A stretch of DNA of 64,000 nt, from positions 1-64,000 of the forward strand of contig BPJV01000001.1 of assembly GCA_026004795.1 (NCBI GenBank). Reading direction: 5' to 3'. Below are positions 1-9,810 of this stretch, one piece after another. The position numbers were made by a program, and so were the translations under genes. Source of the DNA: Pirellulaceae bacterium. GTDB taxonomy: Bacteria; Planctomycetota; Planctomycetia; Pirellulales; Pirellulaceae. The notes below the pieces were generated by a model, which was not told the DNA's origin, made no database searches, and saw only the letters and a program-made list of their open reading frames with translations. The first letter of the stretch is position 1. Every line of letters begins with the position of its first letter.

Positions 1-1
1 T

Positions 2-301
2 TACGCGGAGAGGATACTCGTTGCCGCCCGCGAGCGTTTTCCAGAGCACGTGGGCATTCAGCAGGTTTTGGTTCAACTGTACCTGCAAGGAAGGCGCAAT
101 CCCGGCAAGGCGCTGCAATTAGCCCGTGAACTCGTGAGTCGGCATCCGGAAGAAGCGACCAATCACTTTCTGTTGGCTTTAACTGAAGAATGGAACGGCA
201 ATCGAATAGAAGCCATCAACCAATTACAAGCGGCCATCGAACTCGATCCATCGAAGCCACATTACATGGAGCTCTTAAATCAAATGACCACGTCGAAGTA
301 A
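2..301 (+). CDS. C-terminal part of a TPR-repeat protein (cut by window edge)
   Basis: The reading frame is open from base 2 and ends at a stop at 299-301, so the gene starts before the window. A GTG at position 50 is in frame, but nothing marks it as a real start. The visible 99 residues are helical with tetratricopeptide character: an arginine-rich helix pair near RNPGKALQLARELVSRHP and a final repeat ending in AAIELDPSKPHY. TPRs are protein-protein interaction scaffolds; no catalytic domain is visible in this tail. It is convergent with the minus-strand UnbV gene, with only two bases between their stops. The next operon also carries a TPR protein, so the three genes may belong to one functional group, but that is inference. 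Confidence 0.75.
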   Translation, partial: YAERILVAARERFPEHVGIQQVLVQLYLQGRRNPGKALQLARELVSRHPEEATNHFLLALTEEWNGNRIEAINQLQAAIELDPSKPHYMELLNQMTTSK

Positions 302-303
302 AA

Positions 304-2109
304 TCAATCCACCGTAGCGACTGACGAAGTTCCCTCGATGATGGTCAGCGAGCGATTGATGGGGGCACCTGATAGGATATCGGTCCGTCCTGATGGCCAG
401 CGCACATGGATCGCATCAACGCGTTTCGCTGCTCCCAGGCCGAAGTGAATCCATCGGCCATGGTCGCTCTGATATCCCCGGCCGCTGTGAACTTCATCCA
501 CATACTTTTCCTGCCCGACTTGTACTGTAACGCGGGCTCCCACGGCGTCACGATTGCTCGTCGAGCCAATCAGCCGGATGCGAATCCAATTGCCGAGGTG
601 GGGTGATTCGTTGCGCAGAAGTGTGGCATGGGTGTTCAGATTGAGAATCGCCACGTCGATGTCACCGTCATTATCCAGATCATCCAAGCCGCTACCGCGA
701 CTTGGCAAGGCGATGGCCAGTCCAGGGCCACTGTTACTTGATACATTGGTGAATTGCTGCCCACCATCATTTCTGAGAAGCACATTTGGCGTATTGTACG
801 ACGTTGAGGAATCGATGAGCTCGATCATGTCATCCACGTGGCCGCAGGCGATGAAGAGGTCCAAGTCCCCATCGTTCTCAAAGTCAGCGAATCCCGTGCC
901 CCAGTTCACATGGGGCAGGCAGCCGTCGCCTGCTCCCGTCTGAATCGTAACGTCCTCGAACTGTCCATGCCCGCGATTTTCGTACAGAACCGGTAACTCT
1001 CCTTGATAGGACGTCATGAAAAAGTCGAGTCTGCCATCACGGTTGTAGTCGCCGACGTCCACTCCCATGCTGGCGTTCTCCGATCCGAATCGGTTGTACG
1101 CCGTACCGGCGATCAGTGCTATCTCGGTGAATTGAGCGTTCCCGCGATTTTGAAATAGGAAGTTCGCCAACACATCGTTGCACACGAATACATCATCATC
1201 GCCATCGTCATCGATATCACTAACGATCAATCCCATCGACGTACCGGCTACAGCTGCAATTCCCGACTCGTGACTCCACGCTCGGAAAGAGCCATCGCCG
1301 TTGTTCAAGTACAAGGCATCAGGGGCTGGTTGATAATCTCTGGGGCTGGGATACCGCGGATACCCTCCCACAAACGCCACGCGATGATCCTCGTAGCGAA
1401 ATACTACGTAGTGCCCCACATAGAGGTCCAAGTCGCCGTCTCGATCGGCGTCGAAAAAGGCTGTTCCGGCGCCGACCTCGTTCCCATCTCGCAGCTCCAC
1501 GCTGCCTGCAATCTCCTCGAAGGTGCCATCTCCGTTGTTCCGATAGAAGACGTTCGGGCCGAAATTGTTGACGTAGATATCTTGATCGCCGTCGTTATCG
1601 TAATCCGCTGTGGCCACCCCTAATCCGTAACCGGAGTCTCCAACACCTGCTTCCTCCGTCACATCAATAAAACGAAAGCCACCCATGTTTCGGTACAGAG
1701 CGTTGCGCGGAGGAGGAGCAATCTCCTGCTGGTCAAGGGGCGCGCCGTTGAGGAAGTAGATATCGATCAGTCCGTCCCCGTCGTAGTCGAACAAGGCCAG
1801 TCCTGCACAAATGGTTTCCACGAGATAGCGTTTCCCGGAGCCCCCGTGCGTATGGACAAAATCGATGCCCGCCTCACGCGTAGCATCCACGAACCAAAAG
1901 TCGCTGTCGGGCGCACGCGCACCTTCGTGCTGATCCGGATTGCCGTTCGTTGGGCTGGGAGAGGATGGTAATTGCGCCGGGGGTGTGGGCGGCGATGTAG
2001 GAAACAGCGGTAAACGCTTACTCAACCAGCCACTACTGGAATTCCAGGTGAGCAAGAAAGCTGCCACCACGATAATGAGGCTCACCCCCCAAATGGACAT
2101 CCTGCTCAC
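304..2109 (-). CDS. FG-GAP/VCBS repeat protein with C-terminal ASPIC/UnbV domain (CRTAC1-like)
   Basis: 601 residues. An N-terminal hydrophobic segment (about residues 7-22) acts as signal peptide or membrane anchor, followed by a Pro/Ser-rich linker and seven or more FG-GAP/VCBS blades with calcium-binding D-x-D-x-D-G loops, for example DYDGDGLIDIYFLNG, DADRDGDLDLYVGH and DLDNDGDIDVAILN. The last 75 residues match the ASPIC/UnbV domain (NWIRIRLIGS, then GAR, then VRWPSGRTD). Such proteins are exported beta-propellers of unknown exact role and are numerous in Planctomycetes. The GTG at 2109 has a GAGGTG-like ribosome site just upstream; an ATG nine bases downstream is the alternative. It lies 19 bp behind the TPR gene on the same strand, so the two are probably co-transcribed. 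Confidence 0.9.
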   Translation of the reverse strand: MSRMSIWGVSLIIVVAAFLLTWNSSSGWLSKRLPLFPTSPPTPPAQLPSSPSPTNGNPDQHEGARAPDSDFWFVDATREAGIDFVHTHGGSGKRYLVETICAGLALFDYDGDGLIDIYFLNGAPLDQQEIAPPPRNALYRNMGGFRFIDVTEEAGVGDSGYGLGVATADYDNDGDQDIYVNNFGPNVFYRNNGDGTFEEIAGSVELRDGNEVGAGTAFFDADRDGDLDLYVGHYVVFRYEDHRVAFVGGYPRYPSPRDYQPAPDALYLNNGDGSFRAWSHESGIAAVAGTSMGLIVSDIDDDGDDDVFVCNDVLANFLFQNRGNAQFTEIALIAGTAYNRFGSENASMGVDVGDYNRDGRLDFFMTSYQGELPVLYENRGHGQFEDVTIQTGAGDGCLPHVNWGTGFADFENDGDLDLFIACGHVDDMIELIDSSTSYNTPNVLLRNDGGQQFTNVSSNSGPGLAIALPSRGSGLDDLDNDGDIDVAILNLNTHATLLRNESPHLGNWIRIRLIGSTSNRDAVGARVTVQVGQEKYVDEVHSGRGYQSDHGRWIHFGLGAAKRVDAIHVRWPSGRTDILSGAPINRSLTIIEGTSSVATVD

Positions 2110-2128
2110 GTATCACCTCTTCGAGATT

Positions 2129-3610
2129 TCATGGGGCCTGCTGCGCCAAGGATTGTTGAATCCGAGTGTAATGCGGATTGCTCGGCTCCAGACGGATCGC
2201 TTCTTTAATGGCGACCTGAGCTTGCTGGACGTTTCCTGCCTGCTGATGCGCCAACGCGAGGATGGCATAATCCTTGGCGGCTCGTGAGCAATAGACGGCT
2301 TTTTCTGCTAATTGAACCGCCTCTTGGGCATCGTTCTGCGTGGCGATATAAAGTTCTGCCAGCGCGCTATAACCAAGTGAACTTCGTGGAAACGCCATCG
2401 CCAGATTTCGAAATGCGGTTTCCGCATCTTTCAGCTTACCCCAACGCGCCAGAATTCGGCCGTAATTCTGATGATGAGCCGGATTGTCTGGTTCCAGCGA
2501 GCGTAAAAGCCACACGTATTTCAGCGCTTGAGGATAATGCTGCTGTTGATAGTAGAGATCGGAAAGCAGTTGGATAGCTTGCAAGTTCGTTGGATCGAGT
2601 TCGATAGCATGATGCAACGTCGCTTGGGCTTGATCCGTGGCGTGGATCTTCATCAGCAACCGTCCCGTCTCGGTTGCAATTTGTGAAACCACTTGTGGGG
2701 CGAGGCGCGCATCGTTGAAATCAGCCAAGTGCAATCGCTGCGCTTCCGACTCTGCTTTCTTGAGTTCCGTTAATCGTTCGCTGGCTTTTTGTGCATCTTC
2801 GAGCCGCTCCAGGCGTACGTAGGCCATGGACAATCCGTGAAAGGCGGCAGCGTGCGACGGCGCGGCGCGGACGACGGACTCGAACAGGTCAGCGGCTTGG
2901 GCTGGCTGTCCCTCATCAAGATAGACGTGTCCCAGGAGAAATCGCGCCTGAACATTATCTGGATGGTCCTGTACTAGAGCAGTGAGCTCCTGCTTCGCCT
3001 CATCCTTGCGTCCTAAGTTCACTAGGGCTTCGGCGAGCATCATCCGCACCTCGGCACTGACGACGCCGTGGGACCGTGCCGCTTGAGCCCAGTCGATGAC
3101 TTTCACGAAATCGCCTTCCTGCTTGGCCAGGCTGCACAGGCGAGCGTAGGCCGCCTCATAATCGGGCTGGAGCTCCAGGCACATTTTCCACGCCTCGATT
3201 TCCGCCACTGTATCATGGGCTAGATCCTGTAGCCTGGCTGCGGCCGCCAAAGCTTGGGGGGCAGTGGGAAAAACAGCTAACAGATCACGAACATAGCGCT
3301 GGCCCAATTCAAGCATGGCGACGTATTCCGAGGAGGCGCCTGGTGGCACGGTGATGCGACTGAGGCGGGCGATCCGCTCGCTGCGCCGCTGCGCTGCGTC
3401 CGTTTCGTCTCCAGCGGTCAGAAACGGTAACCGCCCCTGGTCTTCGAGCCACTTGCCTAGGCGATTGCCCAGAAACCCGAACACGATCGCGATGACGACC
3501 AGGATCAGCAACGGTAAAAATCGTTGCGGACGAACTTCCCGTCGACGGAGTGAAGGGAGCGAGTCCTTTCGCCCGACAGACAATTGGTCTTCCATCTGGC
3601 CCACCAGCAT
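2129..3610 (-). CDS. Membrane-anchored TPR-repeat protein
   Basis: 493 residues. A basic N-terminus (RRREVRPQRF) precedes one clear transmembrane helix (about residues 32-50), after which the protein is a long array of TPR units, such as ARFLLGHVYLDEGQPAQAAD, AYVRLERLEDAQKASERL and a terminal AIKEAIRLEPSNPHYTRI. The topology suggests a single-pass anchor carrying a TPR solenoid. It is the first gene of a two-gene minus-strand operon with the FG-GAP/UnbV gene 19 bp downstream; TPR and ASPIC/UnbV proteins often occur together in planctomycetes, so a shared complex is a reasonable inference. The final repeat resembles the tail of the TPR gene at the left edge of the window, suggesting duplicated paralogues. 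No enzymatic domain is seen. Confidence 0.85.
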   Translation of the reverse strand: MLVGQMEDQLSVGRKDSLPSLRRREVRPQRFLPLLILVVIAIVFGFLGNRLGKWLEDQGRLPFLTAGDETDAAQRRSERIARLSRITVPPGASSEYVAMLELGQRYVRDLLAVFPTAPQALAAAARLQDLAHDTVAEIEAWKMCLELQPDYEAAYARLCSLAKQEGDFVKVIDWAQAARSHGVVSAEVRMMLAEALVNLGRKDEAKQELTALVQDHPDNVQARFLLGHVYLDEGQPAQAADLFESVVRAAPSHAAAFHGLSMAYVRLERLEDAQKASERLTELKKAESEAQRLHLADFNDARLAPQVVSQIATETGRLLMKIHATDQAQATLHHAIELDPTNLQAIQLLSDLYYQQQHYPQALKYVWLLRSLEPDNPAHHQNYGRILARWGKLKDAETAFRNLAMAFPRSSLGYSALAELYIATQNDAQEAVQLAEKAVYCSRAAKDYAILALAHQQAGNVQQAQVAIKEAIRLEPSNPHYTRIQQSLAQQAP

Positions 3611-4063
3611 TTAAGGGAACACAACGGAGGTCAGGTGTGGGCATCGGCGGCTGCCTACAGGCTTGCGAACCCGATCATGCATACGCCCCCTGGGGAGGTA
3701 TTTTTCCTACAAGTCAGGACCAACAAGCGAGATCAGAGCACCGAAATGGGAGCTTCCGCCTGCTACCCCCAGGTCGGCTCGGGTGGGAACGGCTGGCGAC
3801 GCAGCACGTGTCGGCCCATGACATGCCGTCGGGATAGGCAACCCGGGACTCGGTCGAGCCCTGAACCATCTCTAGCCTACTTTCTCGGTGTTCCCATCGT
3901 CAACAACCGCCCCCTTGGCCTCGTGGTCATGTAGTCACTGGCCGGTCCGCCGACGCGCGAGCACAGGGAAGTCTGTAGAAGTAGAATTATAAGATAATGA
4001 GCTTGGGGTTGGCATATGTGGGGGGCGAGTTCGACCGCCGTCCAGCTAGCAAGAGGTTTGAGA
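3611..4063. other. Intergenic region between divergent genes; no gene seen
   Basis: About 450 bases separate the TPR gene (minus) from the amidohydrolase (plus). Overlapping short frames here have no recognisable domain or ribosome site. It presumably holds the promoters of both divergent genes, but I cannot point to convincing -35/-10 pairs. Confidence 0.5.
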
Positions 4064-5494
4064 ATGATCGCAGGTATCAACGAGTTGCAAATGGTAATCG
4101 AAACCGCGCGAGGTTCGCTGGTCGGGTGGGCGAGATGCGGGGTCGTGCTGCCGATCGGCTGGGCCGTATGGCTCACGCTCGTGGTGGCATGTCGACCTGT
4201 CCCGGCCGAACAGCCCCTGGACACCGCTGACTTAGCAGTCGGGGAGTTGGAGGTGGACAGTTGGATCGAGACGGTCATCGGCGACGTCTTGGCAGACTAT
4301 GTCCATCTCCATCAGCACCCGGAACTCTCGTTTCACGAACGAGAAACCGCCCAGTTTCTGGCCAAACGCTGGCGAACGTATGGTTATGACGTTACGGAGC
4401 AAGTAGGTGGTTGGGGAGTGGTCGGCATCATGGAAAATGGTGACGGGCCGACGGTCATGTTGCGCGCCGACATGGATGCGTTGCCGGTAAAGGAGGCAAC
4501 GGGGTTGCCGTTCGCATCCGAGAAGGTCTTCACCGGTGAAGATGGGGCAACAGTAGGAGTGATGCATGCCTGTGGGCATGACGTTCACATGGCCAATCTG
4601 CTGGGAGTGGCGAAGATATTGGCGGAGCATCGGGATCGATGGCAAGGACGGTTGATGCTGGTTGGCCAGCCTGCCGAGGAACGCGGGGCCGGGGCGCGAG
4701 CCATGCTTCAAGACGGCCTGTTCGATCGGTTCGGTAGACCAGATTTCGCCATCGCCCTGCACTGCGAATCGGAGACCGAAACCGGGAAGGTGGCGCTGAG
4801 CCCGGGGTTTTCCCTTGCCAACGTCGATTCGGTCGACATTATCGTGCGCGGTAGAGGGGGGCATGGTAGCCGTCCGGAAACGACCGTCGATCCGATCGTG
4901 CAGGCAGCCGATCTGATTCTCGACTTGCAGACGATCGTATCGCGAGAGATCAAGCCTCAAGAGCCGGCGGTGATCACGGTGGGAGCCATTCATGGGGGAA
5001 CCAAGCACAACGTCATCGGCGACGCTTGCCATCTTCAATTGACCGTGCGCAGCTACAGTGAAGAAGTCCGTCAGCAACTACTGTCGGCAATCCGTCGCAA
5101 GGCGCTGGCGGTTGCCCAAAGCCATCGTGCGCCCGCCCCCGAGATTCTCGTATCGGAAGGGACGCCCGCGCTGCGCAACGACCCCGAATTGACGGCACGC
5201 TTGACCAAGGTCTTTAGTCAGGTCCTGGGCAAGGACGCCGTATTACCGATGCCCCCGGTGATGGGGGGAGAGGATTTCAGTCGATATGGGTTGGCAGGCG
5301 TTCCCATCGTGATGTACCGACTCGGGGTCGTGGCCCCTGATCGTTTGCAGGGATATCGTCAACGGGGACTACAACCGCCATCCTTGCATTCTCCGCAATT
5401 CTATCCCGATGCGGAACCCGCCTTGCGCACCGGTATGAAAACGATGACTGCAGCCGTTCTCGATTTACTGGCGCGGCAGAGCCATCAAGACTGA
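4064..5494 (+). CDS. M20D-family amidohydrolase (N-acyl-amino-acid/hippurate hydrolase-like), probably exported
   Basis: 476 residues from ATG 4064, chosen because AAGAGG lies seven bases upstream; an in-frame ATG at 4016 would add 16 residues. The catalytic body is typical M20D: the HPELSFHE stretch, the metal site HACGHDVHM, the GQPAEE motif with the general-base glutamate, GRGGHGSRPE in the lid domain and a C-terminal GGEDFSRY metal-ligand segment. Members hydrolyse N-acyl amino acids, hippurate or similar amides using two metal ions. Unusually for this mainly cytosolic family, a long hydrophobic segment ending in LTLVVAC precedes the mature domain, which reads as a signal peptide with a lipobox-like VVAC. 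Substrate cannot be deduced. The next gene, idi, starts about 60 bp downstream. Confidence 0.88.
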   Translation: MIAGINELQMVIETARGSLVGWARCGVVLPIGWAVWLTLVVACRPVPAEQPLDTADLAVGELEVDSWIETVIGDVLADYVHLHQHPELSFHERETAQFLAKRWRTYGYDVTEQVGGWGVVGIMENGDGPTVMLRADMDALPVKEATGLPFASEKVFTGEDGATVGVMHACGHDVHMANLLGVAKILAEHRDRWQGRLMLVGQPAEERGAGARAMLQDGLFDRFGRPDFAIALHCESETETGKVALSPGFSLANVDSVDIIVRGRGGHGSRPETTVDPIVQAADLILDLQTIVSREIKPQEPAVITVGAIHGGTKHNVIGDACHLQLTVRSYSEEVRQQLLSAIRRKALAVAQSHRAPAPEILVSEGTPALRNDPELTARLTKVFSQVLGKDAVLPMPPVMGGEDFSRYGLAGVPIVMYRLGVVAPDRLQGYRQRGLQPPSLHSPQFYPDAEPALRTGMKTMTAAVLDLLARQSHQD

Positions 5495-5555
5495 GCGGAG
5501 TACTACCCAAGCTTCGTAAACGACTGGTCAATTCTGGGGAAGGAAAGATAACCAC

Positions 5556-6110
5556 GTGAATGACTCCACACCGGACCAGGGAGAGTTGATACTGGTCGAT
5601 GCGCACGACAATCCTATCGGTCGTGCCGACAAAGTCGCCGCGCACCGCAACGGTGGTCGGTTGCACCGCGCGTTTTCGGTTTTCATTTTTGACGCGCTGG
5701 ATCGGCTGTTGTTGCAACGGCGGGCGTCGAGCAAGTACCATTTCGGCGGCTTGTGGAGCAACACTTGCTGTGGACATCCCACGGGCGATCTTCCCACCAA
5801 AGTTTGCGCGGAGCGGCGGCTGCTCGAAGAGTTCGGCTTTACAACTGCTCTGACATGGGTCTGCGTGATGGAGTATCAGGCTCATGATCCGGCCAGCGGA
5901 CTTACCGAACGCGAAATGGACCATGTGTTTGTCGGTCGCTACGCGGGTGCCGTGCGTCCCGATCCGCGGGAGATCGATGCATTCCGGTGGAGTTCCTGGG
6001 AGGAGGTTCGCCGGGAGATCGCTGACAGGCCCGCTCGCTTCACCCCCTGGTTTCGCCTTCTTGTTCAACAGCACGGCGGTGAGATCGTAGCGGCGGTAAG
6101 CGAGTTGTAA
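5556..6110 (+). CDS. idi: Isopentenyl-diphosphate delta-isomerase, type I
   Basis: 184 residues with a Nudix-like fold. It interconverts isopentenyl and dimethylallyl diphosphate, feeding isoprenoid synthesis. Visible motifs are LVDAHDNPIGRADK at the start, the active-site WSNTCCGHP (catalytic Cys around residue 72), the Nudix-like helix AERRLLEEFGF, and EREMDHVFVG carrying the catalytic Glu. The length matches bacterial type I enzymes (about 180 residues). The start is GTG at 5556 behind GGGGAAGGAAAG. It follows the amidohydrolase gene on the same strand with a 61-bp gap and could be co-transcribed, though no functional link is evident. Confidence 0.95.
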   Translation: MNDSTPDQGELILVDAHDNPIGRADKVAAHRNGGRLHRAFSVFIFDALDRLLLQRRASSKYHFGGLWSNTCCGHPTGDLPTKVCAERRLLEEFGFTTALTWVCVMEYQAHDPASGLTEREMDHVFVGRYAGAVRPDPREIDAFRWSSWEEVRREIADRPARFTPWFRLLVQQHGGEIVAAVSEL

Positions 6111-6286
6111 TGGCGGCGCTTCCACGCGGCCAAAGTGAAAGGGGATTCCGCTCACGTCATGTGGTGCAGTTCCTAGTTCTTAACGAAGCGGCCGTGGAGC
6201 ACTGCCCGTCGGCACTGGATGCGAGGAGTTTTCCTGATACTTCCCCGTTCTTGAAGGCACAGCGGAGAAAGGCATGGTACCAGGCG

Positions 6287-7786
6287 TCATGGCGGCGGGG
6301 CATGCCAACCCTTGGTGCGCTCTACCGCCTGTTGCCACTGACGATACATCGACTCTCGCGACGCCGCCTCCAACACCGGTCGGAACTGCTTGTCCAATAC
6401 CCAATTTCGCGTCACCTCCTCCGTGTTGGTCCAGTAGCCCACCGCCAGGCCGGCAAGATAGGCGGCCCCCAGCGCGGTGGTCTCGGAAACCACCGGCCGC
6501 AGCACGGGAACATCGAGGATATCCGCTTGGAACTGCATGAGCGCGTCGTTGTTGCTGGCTCCGCCGTCGACCTTCAATTCTTGAACCGGGACCGCCGAAT
6601 CCCGCTGCATGGCTTCGATCAAATCGCGAGTTTGAAAAGCCATCGATTCCAGGGCGGCCCGAGCGATGTGACCGCGGGTGGTGCCGCGCGTCAACCCAAA
6701 GATTGCCCCCCGCGCATAGGGATCCCAATGGGGAGCTCCGAGTCCGACGAACGCCGGTACCAAGTAGACGCCCTCGTTGTGAGGAACCTCCGCCGCCAAG
6801 GCCTCGACATCCTCTGATTTCTCAATGATTTTCAATCCATCGCGCAGCCATTGGACGACGGCTCCGGCGACGAAAACCGCTCCTTCCAAGCAATAGGTCG
6901 TCTCCCCCCGCAGTTGCCATCCAACAGTGGTAAGCAAGTTGTTATGGGAAACGACCGGTTTGTCTCCTGTGTTGAGCAGAAGAAAGCAACCGGTCCCATA
7001 AGTGTTCTTGGCACTGCCTGGCGTGAAACAGGCTTGGCCGAACGTGGCGGCCTGTTGATCTCCGGCTGCCCCGGCAATGGGAATCCGATGCCCGAACCAC
7101 TCGGCTTCCGTCTCGCCGTAGATTTCACTGGACGATACAACCTCGGGGAGCATGGCGGCGGGGATATCCAGCATCTGCAACAACTCCTCGTCCCACTGGA
7201 GCGTGTGAATATTGAAGAGCAACGTGCGGCTGGCGTTGCTCACGTCGGTGATGTGCCGTCGACCGCCGGTAAGCCGCCAGATGAGAAAACTCTCCACGGT
7301 CCCAAAGAGGACTTCTCCCTGTCGTGCGCGCTTGCGCAAGCCATCGTTTTGATCGAGCAGGTATTTGATCTTGGTTCCGGAGAAGTAGGGATCGATCAAC
7401 AAACCTGTCTTGGCACGCACCACGTCGTTAACGCCTTGGGTCCTCAACTGCTCGCAGATCGGTGCGGTGATACGACTTTGCCATACGATGGCGTTGCCAA
7501 CCGGCCGCCCCGAGTCACGCTCCCATAGGATCGTTGTTTCTCGCTGATTCGCTATGCCTATCGCCGCCACTTGCCGCGGAGCGATCTGTGCATTTCTGAG
7601 CGCCTGGCGAGCAACGGCTAGCTGACTACTCCAGATGGCTTCTGGATCGTGCTCCACGTGTCCCGGCAAGGGCAGCAGTTGCTCGAATTCCTGTTGGGCA
7701 CTTGCCACCATGCTTCCGTCGTGGCCGAACACGATCGCTCGACTCGAGGTCGTCCCTTGGTCCAAAGCTAGAACATATCGTTGCAT
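6287..7786 (-). CDS. glpK: Glycerol kinase
   Basis: 499 residues, full length for the FGGY-kinase family. It phosphorylates glycerol with ATP to sn-glycerol 3-phosphate. Seen: phosphate-binding [14 protein letters not shown] at the N-terminus, [13 protein letters not shown] in the middle, and the C-terminal [17 protein letters not shown] followed by [17 protein letters not shown] 7786 is preferred because GGGAG sits eight bases upstream; a TTG three bases earlier is also open. It lies 50 bp downstream of glpD in the same direction, so the pair forms an operon; glpF is divergent from them. I saw no phosphotransferase-system gene or glpR-type regulator in the block. Confidence 0.97.
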   Translation of the reverse strand: MQRYVLALDQGTTSSRAIVFGHDGSMVASAQQEFEQLLPLPGHVEHDPEAIWSSQLAVARQALRNAQIAPRQVAAIGIANQRETTILWERDSGRPVGNAIVWQSRITAPICEQLRTQGVNDVVRAKTGLLIDPYFSGTKIKYLLDQNDGLRKRARQGEVLFGTVESFLIWRLTGGRRHITDVSNASRTLLFNIHTLQWDEELLQMLDIPAAMLPEVVSSSEIYGETEAEWFGHRIPIAGAAGDQQAATFGQACFTPGSAKNTYGTGCFLLLNTGDKPVVSHNNLLTTVGWQLRGETTYCLEGAVFVAGAVVQWLRDGLKIIEKSEDVEALAAEVPHNEGVYLVPAFVGLGAPHWDPYARGAIFGLTRGTTRGHIARAALESMAFQTRDLIEAMQRDSAVPVQELKVDGGASNNDALMQFQADILDVPVLRPVVSETTALGAAYLAGLAVGYWTNTEEVTRNWVLDKQFRPVLEAASRESMYRQWQQAVERTKGWHAPPP

Positions 7787-7836
7787 CAAACTTACTCCCG
7801 GCCTCAGCGTTGGCTATTGGTAGGTCGCCACCGGCT

Positions 7837-9561
7837 TTAAGCTTGGTCGACTGCGGCGGAGTGGTCATCCACTACCGTGCGACCGTAACGTGTGGACAGA
7901 CGTCGTACACAGGCGTCTACTTCAGCATCGACGGCACCGGCGTCCAGAGAGCCGGCAGCCACCATGAACTCAGCAAGCTGCCGAAGCGTCGCGCGCGACA
8001 AGTCCCTGTTGTAGAGCACCATCAATCGTCGTTCAACGAGATCTTCCAATCTTTGCACCCATTCCCTGCCGATGGCATGCAGGATCACTGCCGACGGAAG
8101 TCCAGTGCCTGGAACCTCGGTGCCCCAGGACTCGTCCTTGGCCGTCGAATCAAGGATGTGTCCCACTTCCATTCCCCAGAGTTGCCAGGCCTGGTGAATC
8201 GCGCTGGCAGTCACCCCGTGGCGCTGGGTAAGCGCTGACAATTCCCTATCCAGCTCGACGGGATCGGTGGGACACCCCCGCGCCACCGGTAGAGGGCGAT
8301 CCCGCGACACGTTGGCCACTGGCCAGTTCAAGTCATGCAAGACGCGCCGTGCGGTCTCTTCCGCCAACGATCGGCAGGTGGTCAACTTGCCTCCAATGAT
8401 GGAATACGTGGGAACTACGGCCTGCCGGTGACAGTGAATAAAATGACGCCGCGTGATGGCTCCGGGGGTCGACCCATCTGCTCTGGGAAGCGGTCGAATC
8501 CCGGCGTAATGGAGCAGGATGTGGTGATGGTCGACAGCCAAGTGAGGAAAAACCTTCTGAGTGGCGTCGAGCAAGTAGGTGATCTCTTCTTCGCTGGCAA
8601 CTGCCGATTCAGGCAGCTCGTCGTAGGGCAAATCGGTTGTCCCTACCAACACCAACGGTCCGAAGGGTAACAGGAACAGGGGCCTTCCATCGGGCGCTTC
8701 CGCGTAGACGCCGTAGGGGCCTAACGCCTGACGAAGCTCTGGATGATCGAGCATGAGGTGGCTCCCCTTGGTGCCACCGATCAACCGAGAGGACTGGATC
8801 TCCAACCTCTGCAACGTCTGGTCGACCCATGCCCCAGTGGCGTTGATAATCGCTGCCGGCTCGAATTCAGCCAGGCACGTTGTATTTCTTCTCCGGTCCC
8901 ACACGGTGACATGCTTACCATCCAGCGTCGCCTCGGCATAGTTCCACAGCCGGAAATCGCTCCCACCTAAAGACGCATGTTCTTGGGCATCCTTCAACAT
9001 GCTGATCACCAAACGCTCGGCAAACCGCACCTGGGCATCGGAGTAGGCAGCCAACCAATGGTAGCGCCGGGGATCGACTGGCGGCATCCCCGCTTCTCCG
9101 GCCCGATGGATGGAATGTTTGGCCAGTCCCTGTGCTTCCAGGGTCTTGATTCCTGCGTAGTGATCGTACAGCCATAGACCGGCGCGAATCAGCCACAATC
9201 CACGGGGAGTGGGCGGGGGGCTCCAATAACGTTCCCACCCCAAAAAGCGAACGGCGGCTGATACCACCCCGCCACCACGATTGGACGTCGGAATCACCAG
9301 CCGCAGCGGTTGTACCAGCGGTCGGGCCAATCGAAGCAAGCGACCACGCTCCTCCAAAGACTCCTGCACCAGATCCAGCTCGCCATACTCCAGATACCGC
9401 AACCCACCGTGAATCAAACGACTGGAATAGGCCGTTGTGCCACCGGCGAAATCCTGTCGCTCCACCAAAGCAACAGAGTGCCCATTAAGAATCAACTCAC
9501 GTGCGATCGCCGCGCCGTTAATCCCCCCACCGAGGATGAGAATGGGCTTCGATTCCATCAT
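7837..9561 (-). CDS. glpD: Aerobic glycerol-3-phosphate dehydrogenase (FAD-dependent)
   Basis: 574 residues. It oxidises glycerol 3-phosphate to dihydroxyacetone phosphate and passes electrons to quinone at the membrane. The N-terminal FAD dinucleotide-binding motif is ILGGGINGAAIARELILNG; the family signature GGTTAYSSRLIHGGLRYLE follows; the substrate/FAD domain carries PADGRPLFLLPFGPLVLVGTTD; and the C-terminal DAO-C helical domain includes REWVQRLEDLVERRLM and LRQLAEFM. Length fits GlpD (about 500-580). The start is one of two consecutive ATGs with a weak ribosome site. It is the first gene of the glpD-glpK operon, divergent from glpF across a 249-bp region that presumably contains both promoters. 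Confidence 0.96.
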   Translation of the reverse strand: MMESKPILILGGGINGAAIARELILNGHSVALVERQDFAGGTTAYSSRLIHGGLRYLEYGELDLVQESLEERGRLLRLARPLVQPLRLVIPTSNRGGGVVSAAVRFLGWERYWSPPPTPRGLWLIRAGLWLYDHYAGIKTLEAQGLAKHSIHRAGEAGMPPVDPRRYHWLAAYSDAQVRFAERLVISMLKDAQEHASLGGSDFRLWNYAEATLDGKHVTVWDRRRNTTCLAEFEPAAIINATGAWVDQTLQRLEIQSSRLIGGTKGSHLMLDHPELRQALGPYGVYAEAPDGRPLFLLPFGPLVLVGTTDLPYDELPESAVASEEEITYLLDATQKVFPHLAVDHHHILLHYAGIRPLPRADGSTPGAITRRHFIHCHRQAVVPTYSIIGGKLTTCRSLAEETARRVLHDLNWPVANVSRDRPLPVARGCPTDPVELDRELSALTQRHGVTASAIHQAWQLWGMEVGHILDSTAKDESWGTEVPGTGLPSAVILHAIGREWVQRLEDLVERRLMVLYNRDLSRATLRQLAEFMVAAGSLDAGAVDAEVDACVRRLSTRYGRTVVDDHSAAVDQA

Positions 9562-9810
9562 GCAATCCCGTGAAAAACAGGTGCGGGTGCGTCCCCATCA
9601 TCGTCGCCCCGCACCTGGTGGCGAGTTTTGTTGGACCAGCCTGACAAGGTACGTGTCGAGCCACACGATTCTAACCTGAAGTTCTCTACAAGCAGATCGT
9701 GTTGCCAGTGGAATGGTCAGCAGAAATCGTCTATTCTCACCCTTCCATCAGCCCTGTTGATGATGAACACCGAGGCACCGACGGACCACCCGCTCCCCAG
9801 GAGATCTTCG

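Noticed and set aside
6110-6817. 235-residue plus-strand frame starting at the idi stop
   Set aside because: Mostly antisense of glpK with no domain; the glpK frame is unambiguous.
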